Shown: positions 25,342-34,483, counted from the first letter of the stretch. The stretch is DNA of 64,000 nucleotides from Halobacillus campisalis (GCF_030345335.1 NZ_JAPVRC010000012.1:1-64000), one strand, 5' to 3'. Notes: generated by a model from the letters alone, not told the origin. Numbers and translations: made by a program.

Positions 25342-25701
25342 ATGACTAAGCATATTGAAGCATTCTTTCGTACGGAAAATGATGCCGAAAGTGCAAAAGC
25401 TGAATTACAAAAGTTATCTACGCAAAACGAAATGGTAGAACCTATTCCTGAACAGTCGCGTTTAACTGGAGTCGTTCCTGTATTGAATCAAAGCCAATCA
25501 AGTGGGGGAGTAGCTGCCGGAGGAGTTGCGGGTTTCGGTGATTTTTTGAAATCTGATAAGAATACATCCAGAGAAGATACCCCTTCAGACGTTGAGCATT
25601 TGACCCATTTGCTTCATTTTGATGTGAAAGATGACGAGTATCAGGAAGCTCTTTCTATCCTGAAAAATCACGACGGTCATATGGATGAAGAAAAAATTTA
25701 A
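25342..25701 (+). CDS. Hypothetical stress-like hydrophilic protein
   Basis: Protein of 119 residues: an N-terminal alpha/beta stretch (MTKHIEAFFRTENDAESAKA), a glycine-rich middle (GGVAAGGVAGFGDFLKSD) and an acidic C-terminal half (VEHLTHLLHFDVKDDEYQEA). The layout is reminiscent of small general-stress proteins of Bacillaceae in which a two-part ferredoxin-like fold is split by a Gly-rich linker, but I cannot name the family. Ribosome site AGGAGAGG and its own terminator support a monocistronic gene. Confidence 0.7.
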   Translation: MTKHIEAFFRTENDAESAKAELQKLSTQNEMVEPIPEQSRLTGVVPVLNQSQSSGGVAAGGVAGFGDFLKSDKNTSREDTPSDVEHLTHLLHFDVKDDEYQEALSILKNHDGHMDEEKI

Positions 25702-25731
25702 AGTTATTTACAGTGCTTTTAGGCACTATTG

Positions 25732-25772
25732 AAGCTTGTAGGGAAACTCCGGTTTTTCTATAAGCTTTTTTC
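25732..25772 (+). terminator. Intrinsic terminator
   Basis: AAGCTTGTAG pairs with CTATAAGCTT (one bulge) and is followed by TTTTTC. Confidence 0.7.
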
Positions 25773-25820
25773 TTGTTCCGGCGATCTTCATCGTTGTCAT
25801 GGTATTTCATATCGCTAAAT

Positions 25821-25853
25821 AAAAAAAGGCTGTCGAGAATTTACTCCACAGCC
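25821..25853 (-). terminator. Terminator of the LysM carboxypeptidase gene
   Basis: On the minus strand GGCTGTGGAG pairs with CTCGACAGCC (one mismatch), followed by TTTTTTT. Confidence 0.8.
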
Positions 25854-25916
25854 CGTGACGGTGCAGTAACACTTTTTGAAATGGTTGGGGCCAGTTAGTT
25901 CTTTAGTGCTCCATCG

Positions 25917-27104
25917 CTACATATACATACTTGCCAAAAAAATTCCCAGGGTTTTCTGGTAAATTTCATCGAACTGCCCGATGGGTAAGGGATTGATACC
26001 TTGCCCAAGCTCCACAGTGAAACCTGGTTCGCGGAAATCTTGAATGAACCAATCTTTATAACCTGCAAAACTGTCTACATACCGGATGGGTTCGTATCCG
26101 CTCACCCTGGAAAATTCATTGACAATCGTACGGGAACGAGGGGGTTCTAAATTTTCGAAGCCCCAAAAGATCACTTCACCTTGCGTATGGAAAGCAAGCA
26201 TCTTCTCAAAAGAAAGTTCGCCTGCTAATTCTGCCATGGCAATGCTTTCAGGTTCTGTCAGGGGAGCGTAGCCCGGAAAATCACGAGGGGCGGGGGATTT
26301 AGGTTTGCGCTCTGCTTCTACTTCCCATTTGGCAGGGAATTGATTATTTAAGTCAACCCCGCGAATGTTCGCTTTCCAACCGCTGAAATCGAGGCTCCCC
26401 CCGTTGATATCCAGTGCTTCTTCTCCGAAATTACCTTCAGGTGGTCCATTAAGTACGAGGTCTACACCATCAGGATCTACCATTGGGACAACGGACAATG
26501 TGACTTGATCATAAAAAGGCAGCATAGCTCTTCCACGAATCGTTTCATTGTTAGTAAGAGCCAATAAATAAGAATTTACAAATTCCATAATGACAGAGGT
26601 AGTGATCCATTCATTGGCATGAAAAGATCCATTCCAGTGAACAATTCTTTCGCCGTTTCCAATTTGTACTTCTATAAGGTCTTTCCCCATCACACTATTG
26701 CCGATGGTCCTCCGCCTCATAAATGGATATAACGTGGCTAATGCCTCTAAGTCTGACGCAAGGATGCCAGAGTCGTAATTTTGCCTTGGGTCAATAATTG
26801 TCGTAGTGACTCTTCGTGGTATTCTTATCTGCTGACCTATTTGAAGGGCAGTTGGCACCATACCAGGGTTCACCAACATTAAACTGTCTACAGAAATTCT
26901 TTCTTTCGTAGCAATTTTGTAAAATGAATCCCCCGGCTTTATCGTATACGTCGTTATACGATAGCCAGGTATTTGTATCGTTTGGCCAATTGATAATGTG
27001 TTAGGATTGGCAGTTGGATTTGAGTGAATTATAAGGGGGAGGGGAACGTTGAATGTATTGGATATAGACCAGAGGGTGTCACCTCTACGTATCTGGATCT
27101 CCAC
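25917..27104 (-). CDS. LysM-containing M14 zinc carboxypeptidase (gamma-D-glutamyl-diamino acid endopeptidase type)
   Basis: Protein of 395 residues. Two LysM domains bind peptidoglycan (about 1-46, IRRGDTLWSISNTFNVPL; and 52-97, IKPGDSFYKIATKERISV). An M14 peptidase domain follows, with zinc ligands in GSFHANEW (H and E), the AFHTQGEVIFWGF histidine and the catalytic glutamate in FTVELGQGINPLP. The architecture equals endopeptidase I of Lysinibacillus sphaericus and B. subtilis YqgT, which cleave between D-glutamate and the diamino acid of stem peptides. There is no signal peptide, consistent with a spore or mother-cell role. Confidence 0.87.
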   Translation of the reverse strand: MEIQIRRGDTLWSISNTFNVPLPLIIHSNPTANPNTLSIGQTIQIPGYRITTYTIKPGDSFYKIATKERISVDSLMLVNPGMVPTALQIGQQIRIPRRVTTTIIDPRQNYDSGILASDLEALATLYPFMRRRTIGNSVMGKDLIEVQIGNGERIVHWNGSFHANEWITTSVIMEFVNSYLLALTNNETIRGRAMLPFYDQVTLSVVPMVDPDGVDLVLNGPPEGNFGEEALDINGGSLDFSGWKANIRGVDLNNQFPAKWEVEAERKPKSPAPRDFPGYAPLTEPESIAMAELAGELSFEKMLAFHTQGEVIFWGFENLEPPRSRTIVNEFSRVSGYEPIRYVDSFAGYKDWFIQDFREPGFTVELGQGINPLPIGQFDEIYQKTLGIFLASMYM

Positions 27105-27180
27105 GAATTGCCGACCTCCTCACGATCAGATTTCTATCTTATTGGCTTTGTTAAAGTCCCGTGTTGATAATCATATAAGC

Positions 27181-27450
27181 TCCCTCGTAGTGGAAGACTT
27201 AGTTTCAAGATGTTAGGGTTGTTTCTGTTACGTTTGACAGCGTTTGGAGGTCCGGGAAATCACTCTCTTCCCGTGGGAGAAGGATGTAGGCGAGATCCCA
27301 CAGGGCTGCAAGCCCGAGGAAGCTTGCCACTTCCCCCACAGGAAAGCGAGTAGCTTCCCAACAACCCCTCACTCTCAATACGGCAACGAACCCAGACTAT
27401 CTCGAAACCGAGTCTTCCGCTATCCTGCCATATTGTTGAATCACTCACTT
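27181..27450. repeat. Dispersed intergenic repeat, copy R6 (full length, chimeric arms)
   Basis: Both ends are visible: AGTGGAAGACTTAGTTTCAA on the left and CTATCTCGAAACCGAGTCTT on the right. The left arm (GACAGCGTTTGGAGGTCCGG) is of the R1/R5 type, whereas the right arm (GAGTAGCTTCCCAACAACCC) is of the R4/R7 type, so the arms no longer pair. This about 270-bp element gives the best idea of full length. Confidence 0.82.
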
Positions 27451-27578
27451 ATCAATATCAACAACCACCTTTAACATAGCCATCTTATTATATGGTTTTT
27501 AAAAAATAAAAATGTTCATAACATCATCGTTCAGTTACAATAAGAGGATATACGTATTTTTAGAAAGAAGTGAAGAAA

Positions 27579-28766
27579 ATGAAGACATTTAGTGATTTAG
27601 GTATTATTGAAAGCTTACAAATAAAATTAAAAAAGCAAGGGATTGCCACGCCGACCCCTGTTCAGGAGCAGACGATCCCACTGTTGATTGATGGAAAAGA
27701 CGTTATGGCTAAAGCTCAGACGGGCACAGGAAAGACGCTTGCGTTTCTACTTCCGCTGCTGCAAAAAATCGATACGAACAAGCCTGTAGTGCAAGGTTTG
27801 ATTGTGACGCCTACGCGTGAGCTGGCTTTGCAGATTACAAATGAAGTTGAAAAGCTGCGCCCCGATGATGCAGGAGTGTTAGCAGTGTATGGCGGTCAGG
27901 ACGTTGCGAAACAAGCGAAGAAATTAGACGGACAAACTCATATCGTCGTTGCCACGCCTGGCAGACTCTTAGATCATCTGCGAAGAGATACAATCTCATT
28001 AGAGCAGGTGGAGCATGTCGTTTTAGATGAAGCCGATCAAATGCTCGAGGCAGGATTTCTGCCCGATGTCGCAGACATACTATCTCAAACGCCACCAGAT
28101 CGTCAGACCAGTGCTTTTTCTGCAACCATTTCGGATCAAGTGAAAAACTTATCTAATAAATATTTGAAAAACCCGGAGAAAATCAGTGTGAAAGCTGAAG
28201 CTGTGACATTAACTGAAATTAAACAGCTTGTCTATGAAACGACTGACCGGGCGAAGCAGGATACGTTAATCCAAATCATGAACGAGCATAGACCATTTCT
28301 GGCTGTCATCTTCTGCCGCACGAAGAGAAGAGCGATGAAGCTGCACGGGGCCTTGAAGAGTCATGGTTTTGAAGTGGACGAACTACACGGCGATCTGTCT
28401 CAAGCGAAGCGTGAAAAGGTCATGCAAAGTTTTCGTGATGCAAAAATTCAATATTTGGTAGCGACGGATGTTGCAGCTCGCGGCCTTGACGTTGAAGGGA
28501 TCACTCATGTATTCAACTACGATATCCCGCAGGATGCGGAAAGCTATATCCACCGAATTGGCCGGACAGGCCGCGCCGGAGGTAAAGGGTTAGCGATCAC
28601 TTTTGCCGCCCCTAAAGATAAACAGGCTTTACATGTGATTGAAAAAGGGATTGGTGAAAAGCTCAATCGCCGGTCGTTGGACAAGCTGGCTTCCGGAAAG
28701 AGAAATCGTGAGGAAGAACGACCACCGAAGAGATCAAAACCTGGAAATAGAAAAAGAAAAAGGTAG
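27579..28766 (+). CDS. DEAD-box ATP-dependent RNA helicase
   Basis: RNA helicase of 395 residues with all core motifs: Q motif near [20 protein letters not shown], Ia TPTRELALQ, Ib [33 protein letters not shown] and [12 protein letters not shown]. The last 30 residues are strongly basic ([15 protein letters not shown]), a likely RNA-binding tail. It would unwind RNA duplexes in ribosome assembly, cold adaptation or decay. ATG at 27579 is chosen; a GTG at 27570 is also open and the ribosome site is weak. It is smaller than CshA. Confidence 0.9.
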   Translation: MKTFSDLGIIESLQIKLKKQGIATPTPVQEQTIPLLIDGKDVMAKAQTGTGKTLAFLLPLLQKIDTNKPVVQGLIVTPTRELALQITNEVEKLRPDDAGVLAVYGGQDVAKQAKKLDGQTHIVVATPGRLLDHLRRDTISLEQVEHVVLDEADQMLEAGFLPDVADILSQTPPDRQTSAFSATISDQVKNLSNKYLKNPEKISVKAEAVTLTEIKQLVYETTDRAKQDTLIQIMNEHRPFLAVIFCRTKRRAMKLHGALKSHGFEVDELHGDLSQAKREKVMQSFRDAKIQYLVATDVAARGLDVEGITHVFNYDIPQDAESYIHRIGRTGRAGGKGLAITFAAPKDKQALHVIEKGIGEKLNRRSLDKLASGKRNREEERPPKRSKPGNRKRKR

Positions 28767-28806
28767 CGGGAAGCGAACTGAGTATAAAACACATATAGTA
28801 TGTGAA

Positions 28807-28838
28807 AGCGTTCAGGGAAGACCCCTGGACGTTTTTTT
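28807..28838 (+). terminator. Helicase gene terminator
   Basis: CGTTCAGGG pairs with CCCTGGACG around GAAGAC, then TTTTTTT. Confidence 0.85.
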
Positions 28839-29016
28839 ATATTCTTTTATACGTATGTGTTACTAGGAAGATTGGAAAAAAATTACTTTCGCATGGGGGA
28901 GAGCAGCTAACGCGATGCAGGGTTCAGCACGTTCAACCTTTCCAGCATGAGCCTCGCCATTTCCAACTTGGATCTTGTGGTTTAAATTTAATGTAAGTAT
29001 TGGAAATTCATGAACA

Positions 29017-29045
29017 TTGAGCAAGGTTAAGAAATATGATATAGT
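29017..29045 (+). promoter_or_regulatory. Sigma-A promoter of yrrT-luxS-mccAB
   Basis: TTGAGC and TATAGT with a 17-base spacer, 58 bases before yrrT. No S-box or T-box was found in the short leader, so control is probably by a protein repressor such as CymR (inference). Confidence 0.65.
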
Positions 29046-29102
29046 AACAATGTAATTCCGAGTTTACAGATAGGAATTATTTACAATGAGGGGATGAGTA
29101 AA

Positions 29103-29744
29103 ATGGGAGTTGAGTTTGTCGACCTATTTAATCAATGGGCGAGCTCTTATGATGATACGGTTTCTGGAAGTGACCCTGAATATAAGGAAGTATTTGAAGG
29201 GTACGATGCAATGCTTCAAGAATTAGCGGACCTTTCCATATCACCTGTACTTGAATTCGGAGTAGGTACAGCGAATTTGACACAGAAAACTGTTGCTCAA
29301 AACAAAGTAGTCGTGGGAATCGAACCTTCTGAGGAAATGAGAAGGATTGCCAATGTGAAATGTCCGGAAGCGGCAGTTTATGCAGGAGATTTTATTAATT
29401 TTCCTGAACTGGAGATGCCCGTACGATCGATCATCAGTTCATTTGCTTTCCACCATTTAAATGAACAGGAAAAACGATTAGCCTTAAAAAAATATTATGA
29501 TAAACTGGATACAGATGGAGAAGTCATTTTTATAGATACTCTTTTCAAAGATGAAGTATATAAACAGCAATTGATTAAGGATGCTGAACAAAAGGGCTTT
29601 CTTAATTTAGCTCAGGATTTAAGCGAGGAGTATTATCCTTATTTAGAGGATCTAGAACAAATGTTTCTCCAGCTGGGTTTTGAGGTATCTTTTAAGCAAC
29701 TCAACAAATTTGCTTGGTTGATTCAAGCTAAAAAAGGAGAATGA
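29103..29744 (+). CDS. yrrT: SAM-dependent methyltransferase YrrT
   Basis: Class I methyltransferase (213 residues). It closely follows B. subtilis YrrT: MGVEFVDLFNQWASSYDDTV, PEYKEVFEGYDAML and the SAM site VLEFGVGTANLT, then VGIEPSEEMRR. First gene of the methionine-to-cysteine operon; its methyl acceptor is not known, but the S-adenosylhomocysteine product feeds the next genes. Start at 29103 is spaced 11 bases from GAGGGG, while the ATG at 29094 nearly overlaps it. Stop is 3 bases before luxS. Confidence 0.9.
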   Translation: MGVEFVDLFNQWASSYDDTVSGSDPEYKEVFEGYDAMLQELADLSISPVLEFGVGTANLTQKTVAQNKVVVGIEPSEEMRRIANVKCPEAAVYAGDFINFPELEMPVRSIISSFAFHHLNEQEKRLALKKYYDKLDTDGEVIFIDTLFKDEVYKQQLIKDAEQKGFLNLAQDLSEEYYPYLEDLEQMFLQLGFEVSFKQLNKFAWLIQAKKGE

Positions 29745-29747
29745 TGT

Positions 29748-30206
29748 ATGCCAAAAATGAACGTAGAAAGCTTTAATCTTGACCATACGAAAGTAAAGGC
29801 CCCTTATGTGAGACTAGTAGGTGTAACGGAAGGTCAGCACGGCGATAAAATTTATAAATATGATATCCGTGTAAAGCAGCCTAACAAAGAACACATGAAT
29901 ATGCCTGCGCTTCATTCCCTTGAGCATCTTATGGCTGAAAAAAGTCGTGATCACCACGATCGTATTATTGATATCGGCCCAATGGGGTGCCAGACAGGAT
30001 TCTATTTAGCCATCCTGAATGATGATAGTTACGATAATGTACTACAAGTAGTAGAAAACACACTTAAAGATGTACTTGAAGCTGACGAAGTTCCTGCCTG
30101 CAATGAAGTTCAGTGCGGGTTTGCTGCCAGCCACAGCTTAGAAGGTGCGCAGGAGTTAGCGAAAGAGCTGCTTGATAAACGAGATGAATGGACAGAAGTC
30201 TTTTAA
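29748..30206 (+). CDS. luxS: S-ribosylhomocysteine lyase LuxS
   Basis: Metal-dependent lyase (152 residues) that splits S-ribosylhomocysteine into homocysteine and DPD, the autoinducer-2 precursor. The metal site HSLEH (H56, H60) and the cysteine in [15 protein letters not shown] are present, and GCQTGFYL is intact. In B. subtilis luxS is elsewhere and mtnN sits at this place in the yrrT-mtnN-mccA-mccB operon. Here luxS replaces it, directly linking homocysteine release to its conversion to cysteine by mccAB. Confidence 0.96.
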   Translation: MPKMNVESFNLDHTKVKAPYVRLVGVTEGQHGDKIYKYDIRVKQPNKEHMNMPALHSLEHLMAEKSRDHHDRIIDIGPMGCQTGFYLAILNDDSYDNVLQVVENTLKDVLEADEVPACNEVQCGFAASHSLEGAQELAKELLDKRDEWTEVF

Positions 30207-30228
30207 TTTTAGAAGGCGGGGAAAATTT

Positions 30229-31155
30229 ATGGGATACGTGAAAAATGTTCAATCTTTAGTCGGTCAAACCCCGATGATTGAACTTACTCATTCAGCGATT
30301 CCAAATCAAGTGCGGATTTTTGCGAAGCTTGAATTCATGAACCCAGGCGGCAGTGTTAAAGACCGGCTGGGTTTAAAACTGATTGAGGATGCTCAGGAAC
30401 GCGGTTTATTGAAAGCTGGCGGTCACATCATTGAACCTACTGCCGGGAACACTGGTATTGGAATAGCTCTTGCGGCCATCGGAAAAGGTTTTAAAGTCAC
30501 TTTTGTCATACCGGAAAAATTCAGCCAGGAAAAGCAGTCGCTTATGAAGGCTCTTGGTGCAGAGGTCATTCATACTCCAACTTCAAAAGGAATGCTTGGA
30601 GCAATAAAGAAAGCGAATGAGCTCTGTGAAGAAATTCCTGATGCATTCAGTCCCGAGCAGTTTAATAATATCGCAAACCCTGATACGTATTACGAGACGC
30701 TGGGTCCTGAAATCTATGAAGATCTAAACGGTGAAATTGACATATTTGTAGCTGGAGCTGGAACTGGAGGAACGTTCATGGGCACGGCTCGCTTCTTAAA
30801 AGAAAAAAACTCTGCGGTGAAAACAGTAATAGTGGAACCTGAAGGCTCTATTTTAAATGGAGGGGAATCAGGTCCGCACCGGACTGAAGGAATCGGCATG
30901 GAGTTTTTACCGTTTTACATGGATGAGAAATATTTTGATGCCATTCATACAGTTACAGATGCTGTAGCTTTTCAACGTTTAAAGGAGCTCGCATTAAACG
31001 AAGGACTACTGGTAGCGAGTTCATCTGGAGCTGCGTTTGAAGCGGCATTGCGAGAAGCGGAGCAAGCTAAACCTGGAACGAAAATAGTCACTGTTTTTCC
31101 AGATAGTAGTGAACGGTACTTAAGTCAAGGGATTTATGAGGAGTGGAATGAATGA
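30229..31155 (+). CDS. mccA: Cystathionine beta-synthase MccA (O-acetylserine-dependent)
   Basis: PLP enzyme (308 residues) of the cysteine synthase fold that makes cystathionine from homocysteine and O-acetylserine or serine. Visible: PLP lysine in GGSVKDRLGLKLI, phosphate loop GAGTGGTFMGT, substrate loop PTAGNTGIG (where cysteine synthases read TSGNTG) and SSSGAAFEAAL. Start at 30229 (MGYVKNV) follows AAGGCGGGG; the frame is open further up into luxS. Overlaps mccB by 4 bases. A plain cysteine synthase role is the alternative; the operon favours MccA. Confidence 0.88.
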   Translation: MGYVKNVQSLVGQTPMIELTHSAIPNQVRIFAKLEFMNPGGSVKDRLGLKLIEDAQERGLLKAGGHIIEPTAGNTGIGIALAAIGKGFKVTFVIPEKFSQEKQSLMKALGAEVIHTPTSKGMLGAIKKANELCEEIPDAFSPEQFNNIANPDTYYETLGPEIYEDLNGEIDIFVAGAGTGGTFMGTARFLKEKNSAVKTVIVEPEGSILNGGESGPHRTEGIGMEFLPFYMDEKYFDAIHTVTDAVAFQRLKELALNEGLLVASSSGAAFEAALREAEQAKPGTKIVTVFPDSSERYLSQGIYEEWNE

Positions 31156-32288
31156 GGAAAAAAACTCAATTGATTCATGGTGGTATTACTGGAGATGAGA
31201 AGACAGGGGCGGTTTCTGTCCCTATCTATCAAGTAAGTACGTACAAGCAAGAAGGCGTCGGAAAGCACTCTGGGTATGAATACTCCCGTACGGGTAATCC
31301 GACTCGGTTTGCTTTAGAAGAACTAATAAAAGAGCTTGAGGGCGGTCACTCTGGCTTCGCTTTTGGTTCGGGCATGGCAGCCATTACAGCCGTTCTTATG
31401 ACATTTAATCATGGAGATCATGTCATATTTACTGATGATGTATATGGAGGAACGTACCGTCTCGTTTCCAAAGTCATTAACCGCTTTGGATTGGAGGCAA
31501 GCTTTGTCGATACAAGTGACGTGGAGAATATCGAAGCAGCTCTTACGGATCGAACCAAAGCGATTTATGTGGAGACACCTACGAACCCTTTATTAAAAAT
31601 AACGGACATGAAAAAAGTCTCCGCACTTGCTAAAGAGAAAAACCTGACATTCATTGTAGACAATACATTCAGTACGCCTTACTGGCAGAATCCAATTGAT
31701 TTTGGAGCTGATATTGTCCTGCATAGTGCGACTAAATATTTAGGTGGTCACAGTGATGTTGTGGCGGGCCTTGTTGTTGTGAACTCCGAGCAGCTTGCGG
31801 AAGATGTTCATTTTGTATTGAACTCATCGGGCGGAATCCTGGGACCGCAGGATTCCTGGTTATTGATGCGAGGAATTAAGACGCTAGGTATCCGCATGGA
31901 GGAAATCGAGAATAATACGAAAGAATTTGTAGAGTTTTTACAGGGACTGCCTGAAGTGAGCAACATCTACTACCCAGGTCTTAAAAGCCATAAAGGTCAC
32001 GATGTTCATGCGAATCAGGCGCGTGGGAACGGAGGAATGATTTCTTTCGACGTAGGCAGCGGTGAAAAAGCGGATCAAGTGCTTCGTAATGTTAAGTATT
32101 TTACGCTTGCTGAGAGTCTTGGGGCCGTGGAAAGTTTGATTTCAGTTCCTGCCATGATGACCCATGCTTCGATTCCTGTTGATCGAAGAGGAGAGCTTGG
32201 GATTACAGATGGATTAGTACGTGTGTCCATCGGTCTTGAAGACATAGAGGATTTAAAAGAGGATTTTTTAGAAGCATTGCGGAAATAA
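31152..32288 (+). CDS. mccB: Cystathionine gamma-lyase / homocysteine gamma-lyase MccB
   Basis: PLP enzyme (378 residues) of the Cys/Met metabolism family; it splits cystathionine to cysteine, 2-oxobutyrate and ammonia. Family marks: YSRTGNPTRFALEELI, DDVYGGTYRL, FIVDNTFSTPY and the PLP lysine in LHSATKYLGGHSDVV. Its ATG overlaps the mccA stop (ATGA). It completes the reverse transsulfuration route. A terminator follows. Confidence 0.93.
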   Translation: MRKKTQLIHGGITGDEKTGAVSVPIYQVSTYKQEGVGKHSGYEYSRTGNPTRFALEELIKELEGGHSGFAFGSGMAAITAVLMTFNHGDHVIFTDDVYGGTYRLVSKVINRFGLEASFVDTSDVENIEAALTDRTKAIYVETPTNPLLKITDMKKVSALAKEKNLTFIVDNTFSTPYWQNPIDFGADIVLHSATKYLGGHSDVVAGLVVVNSEQLAEDVHFVLNSSGGILGPQDSWLLMRGIKTLGIRMEEIENNTKEFVEFLQGLPEVSNIYYPGLKSHKGHDVHANQARGNGGMISFDVGSGEKADQVLRNVKYFTLAESLGAVESLISVPAMMTHASIPVDRRGELGITDGLVRVSIGLEDIEDLKEDFLEALRK

Positions 32289-32291
32289 GTT

Positions 32292-32323
32292 TGAAAAAGG
32301 CAGCCATAGGCTGTCTTTTTTTA
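32292..32323 (+). terminator. Terminator of the mcc operon
   Basis: AAAGGCAGCC pairs with GGCTGTCTTT around ATA, followed by TTTT. Confidence 0.88.
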
Positions 32324-32422
32324 TGAATATCTTCAGCTGTGACGAGTTCCATATCACTTATGAATATATCCATCCATCATAGCCAAACTAAAATTAGAAC
32401 AAAGTAATAGGAGGGAAATGCG

Positions 32423-33067
32423 ATGGATTACGCTCATTTAAAGGCTCAGCTGGAAGAAAGAAAACGTGAAATTGAGCAGAAGTTGATTGATAATAATTCT
32501 TATGGAGTTAAGCAGGGTTTCGCCAGTGACATAGTATCTGGGGAATTATCACAGTATGATAATCATCCGGCCGACTCGGGAACAGAATTGTTTGAAAGAG
32601 AGAAAGACATGGCTTTGCTTGATCACACAGAGCAGGAGCTTGAAGATATCAATTCTGCGTTGAAGCGTTTAGAGCGCGGAACGTATGGTATTTGCGAAGT
32701 GTCGGGTAAACAAATTCCTAAAGAGCGGCTGGAAGCTGTACCGACAGCAAAGACTTTAAAGGAATACGCTGCACCCCGTTATGTACCAGAAGATCGCGGT
32801 GTTGAAGAAGAGGTTTTAGAGGAAATCGATTTAGAGGATAATGTGGAGAGAAGTGCTTATCAGCAAGTAGCTTCATTTAATGATAGCAGTATGACCTATG
32901 ATGATTCTTCCATTCAGGAAGATGACGAAGGTTCAGGTTATACGGAAGAGTTTGAACCGTTTGTATCAACGAATATCCATGGATATACTGGACAGGATCA
33001 TATTCAATTAGAACATAATATCCATTATAAAAAATATAAAGAAGAGCATGACGAATTAGATTCTTAA
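32423..33067 (+). CDS. yteA: YteA-type DksA/TraR-fold protein, sporulation-related
   Basis: Protein of 214 residues. The N-terminal coiled coil (LKAQLEERKREIEQKLI to about 80) is followed by the DksA/TraR zinc-finger-like segment GTYGICEVSGKQIPKERLEA around residues 92-115, then an acidic tail. Family members bind RNA polymerase in the secondary channel or act in sporulation. Of the four zinc cysteines only the first is present (CEVSG; TAKTLKEY where a second pair would be), so zinc binding is unlikely. Ribosome site GGAGGGA is strong. Assigned as YteA from length and overall layout. Confidence 0.78.
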   Translation: MDYAHLKAQLEERKREIEQKLIDNNSYGVKQGFASDIVSGELSQYDNHPADSGTELFEREKDMALLDHTEQELEDINSALKRLERGTYGICEVSGKQIPKERLEAVPTAKTLKEYAAPRYVPEDRGVEEEVLEEIDLEDNVERSAYQQVASFNDSSMTYDDSSIQEDDEGSGYTEEFEPFVSTNIHGYTGQDHIQLEHNIHYKKYKEEHDELDS

Positions 33068-33070
33068 ATA

Positions 33071-33107
33071 AAAGTCTGCCGGGATTCTGACTCCGGCAGA
33101 CTTTTAT
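33071..33107. terminator. Bidirectional terminator
   Basis: AAGTCTGCCGG pairs with CCGGCAGACTT; T tracts flank it on both strands. Shared by yteA and the convergent Lin0512 gene. Confidence 0.88.
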
Positions 33108-33108
33108 T

Positions 33109-33468
33109 TTAATATCCTACTTCGACAGAAGCATTGACAATATACATTTGATCATTTTTATCGTTTTTATCTTCCAGCACTATGCCGCTTGTTGTAAGCA
33201 TTCCACCCTGGACCTTTTCAATTTCTACCTCTCCATAAGGGATAACATTTTTAACTTCCTGCTCATCAAGTAAATCATGGTCCGTCGGCAGAGCAAGCTT
33301 CACTCGTACCTTCATATTGTTCAAGTCTTCCTCAGGGAGTGCTTCACGAATTCCTGGCATAGAGTTTGAGTTAATGGCATTTTGTGTAGCTCGCACTGAT
33401 GCGTGAGTAATGTTTTGTCCGTGTACATCAATTCCCATACCTGTTTGGATAAACATCAATTTGTCCAT
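33109..33468 (-). CDS. Lin0512 family protein
   Basis: Protein of 119 residues matching the conserved hypothetical Lin0512 family: FIQTGMGIDVHGQNITHASV at the N terminus, the NSMPGIREALPEEDL segment, VIPYGEVEIEKVQGGMLTTS, and the ending IVNASVEVGY. The family is widespread in bacteria and plants' relatives but has no known function; the ordered His/Asp-containing N terminus hints at a ring-shaped oligomer. Ribosome site GGAGGG precedes the ATG. Monocistronic. Confidence 0.82.
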   Translation of the reverse strand: MDKLMFIQTGMGIDVHGQNITHASVRATQNAINSNSMPGIREALPEEDLNNMKVRVKLALPTDHDLLDEQEVKNVIPYGEVEIEKVQGGMLTTSGIVLEDKNDKNDQMYIVNASVEVGY

Positions 33469-33538
33469 AAAATAAACCCTCCTAAATCATGTTTATAGAT
33501 CTATTCCCTAAATTTAACATTATTAAAAGTTTAATTCA

Positions 33539-33567
33539 TTGAGGTTGCATGAATTATAAAATATAAT
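33539..33567 (+). promoter_or_regulatory. Sigma-A promoter of the VOC gene
   Basis: TTGAGG and TATAAT are spaced 17 bases, 34 bases upstream of the ATG at 33602. Confidence 0.6.
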
Positions 33568-33601
33568 TAACTTACTAAATGTAACCTTAGGAGGTTAAAA
33601 T

Positions 33602-34441
33602 ATGAACGCATCTACATCCGAATCCCCGTATATCAAATCTGTAACGATTTAAGTGACTGATTTAATGGCAGCTACATCTTTCTACACAGAGAATCTCGGT
33701 CTTTCAATCGTTAAGGAAGAACAGAATGAAATTCATTTAGGCGTCCAGCAAACCGTTCTCCTCATAGTAAAGGCGGGCGCAAAAATAGAAAAACAATCAG
33801 GTAGAGCGGGGTTGTACCATTTTGCACTTCTCGTCCCTGCTCGAAAGGACTTAGGAACTATACTTCAGCATTTGTTGGCTTCTAACACACAGATCCAAGG
33901 CGGTGCGGATCATTTATTCAGTGAAGCCGTTTATTTAAGTGATCCTGACGGAAATGGAATAGAAATTTACTGTGACCGCCCTATAGAGCGCTGGAACGTG
34001 GGAGAGGATGGTTCATTTCCTATGGTTTCTCACCCTCTGGATAAAGAAAGTTTGCTGAAGGAAGCTGGTGATTGGGAGGGACTTCCTGATCATACAGTCA
34101 TGGGGCATATTCATTTGCACGTCAATAACTTAAAGCAGGCGGCTCATTTTTATTTAGATTTATTAGGATTTCTGAAAAAAATTGAATTTCGTAATCAGGC
34201 ATTGTTCGTAGCTTCTGGTGATTATCATCACCATATCGGATTGAATACATGGGCGGGAGAAGGAGCGAGGCAGAGTGACCCTGAGGCATCGGGATTAGTT
34301 GAGTACGAATTGCAGGCGACAAAAGGTGAGGTAATGCAGATCATTCAACGGTTGGAGGAAGCTGATTATCCATTCAGTAAGAATATAAACAGGGTTTCTA
34401 TCATGGATCCTGCAAAAAATAAATTGGTGCTAGTATACTGA
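33602..34441 (+). pseudogene. VOC-family dioxygenase (CatE-like) interrupted by an in-frame stop
   Basis: Two vicinal-oxygen-chelate domains related to catechol 2,3-dioxygenase/CatE: domain 1 (DLMAATSFYTENLGLSIVKE to DPDGNGIEIYCDRP) and domain 2 (VMGHIHLHVNNLKQAAHFYL to the end). Metal ligands H in MGHIHLHV and E near VEYELQA are present. The good ribosome site AGGAGGT and ATG lie at 33602, but codon 17 is TAA (33650-33652) inside the first beta strand SVTI-VTDL. GTG follows the stop directly, so restart is conceivable and would yield 262 residues lacking strand 1. Best read as a recently broken gene. Confidence 0.78.
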
Positions 34442-34445
34442 TGGT

Positions 34446-34483
34446 TCAGGAGCTGTTTCCCCTCAGGGAGCCAGCTCCTGATT
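34446..34483. terminator. Terminator between VOC and acetyltransferase genes
   Basis: CAGGAGCTG pairs with CAGCTCCTG, followed by ATTTTAT on the plus strand. Convergent genes share it. Confidence 0.6.

Noticed and set aside
27244-27474. Frames on both strands across repeat R6
   Set aside because: Same repeat artefact; arms and core explain the absence of stops.
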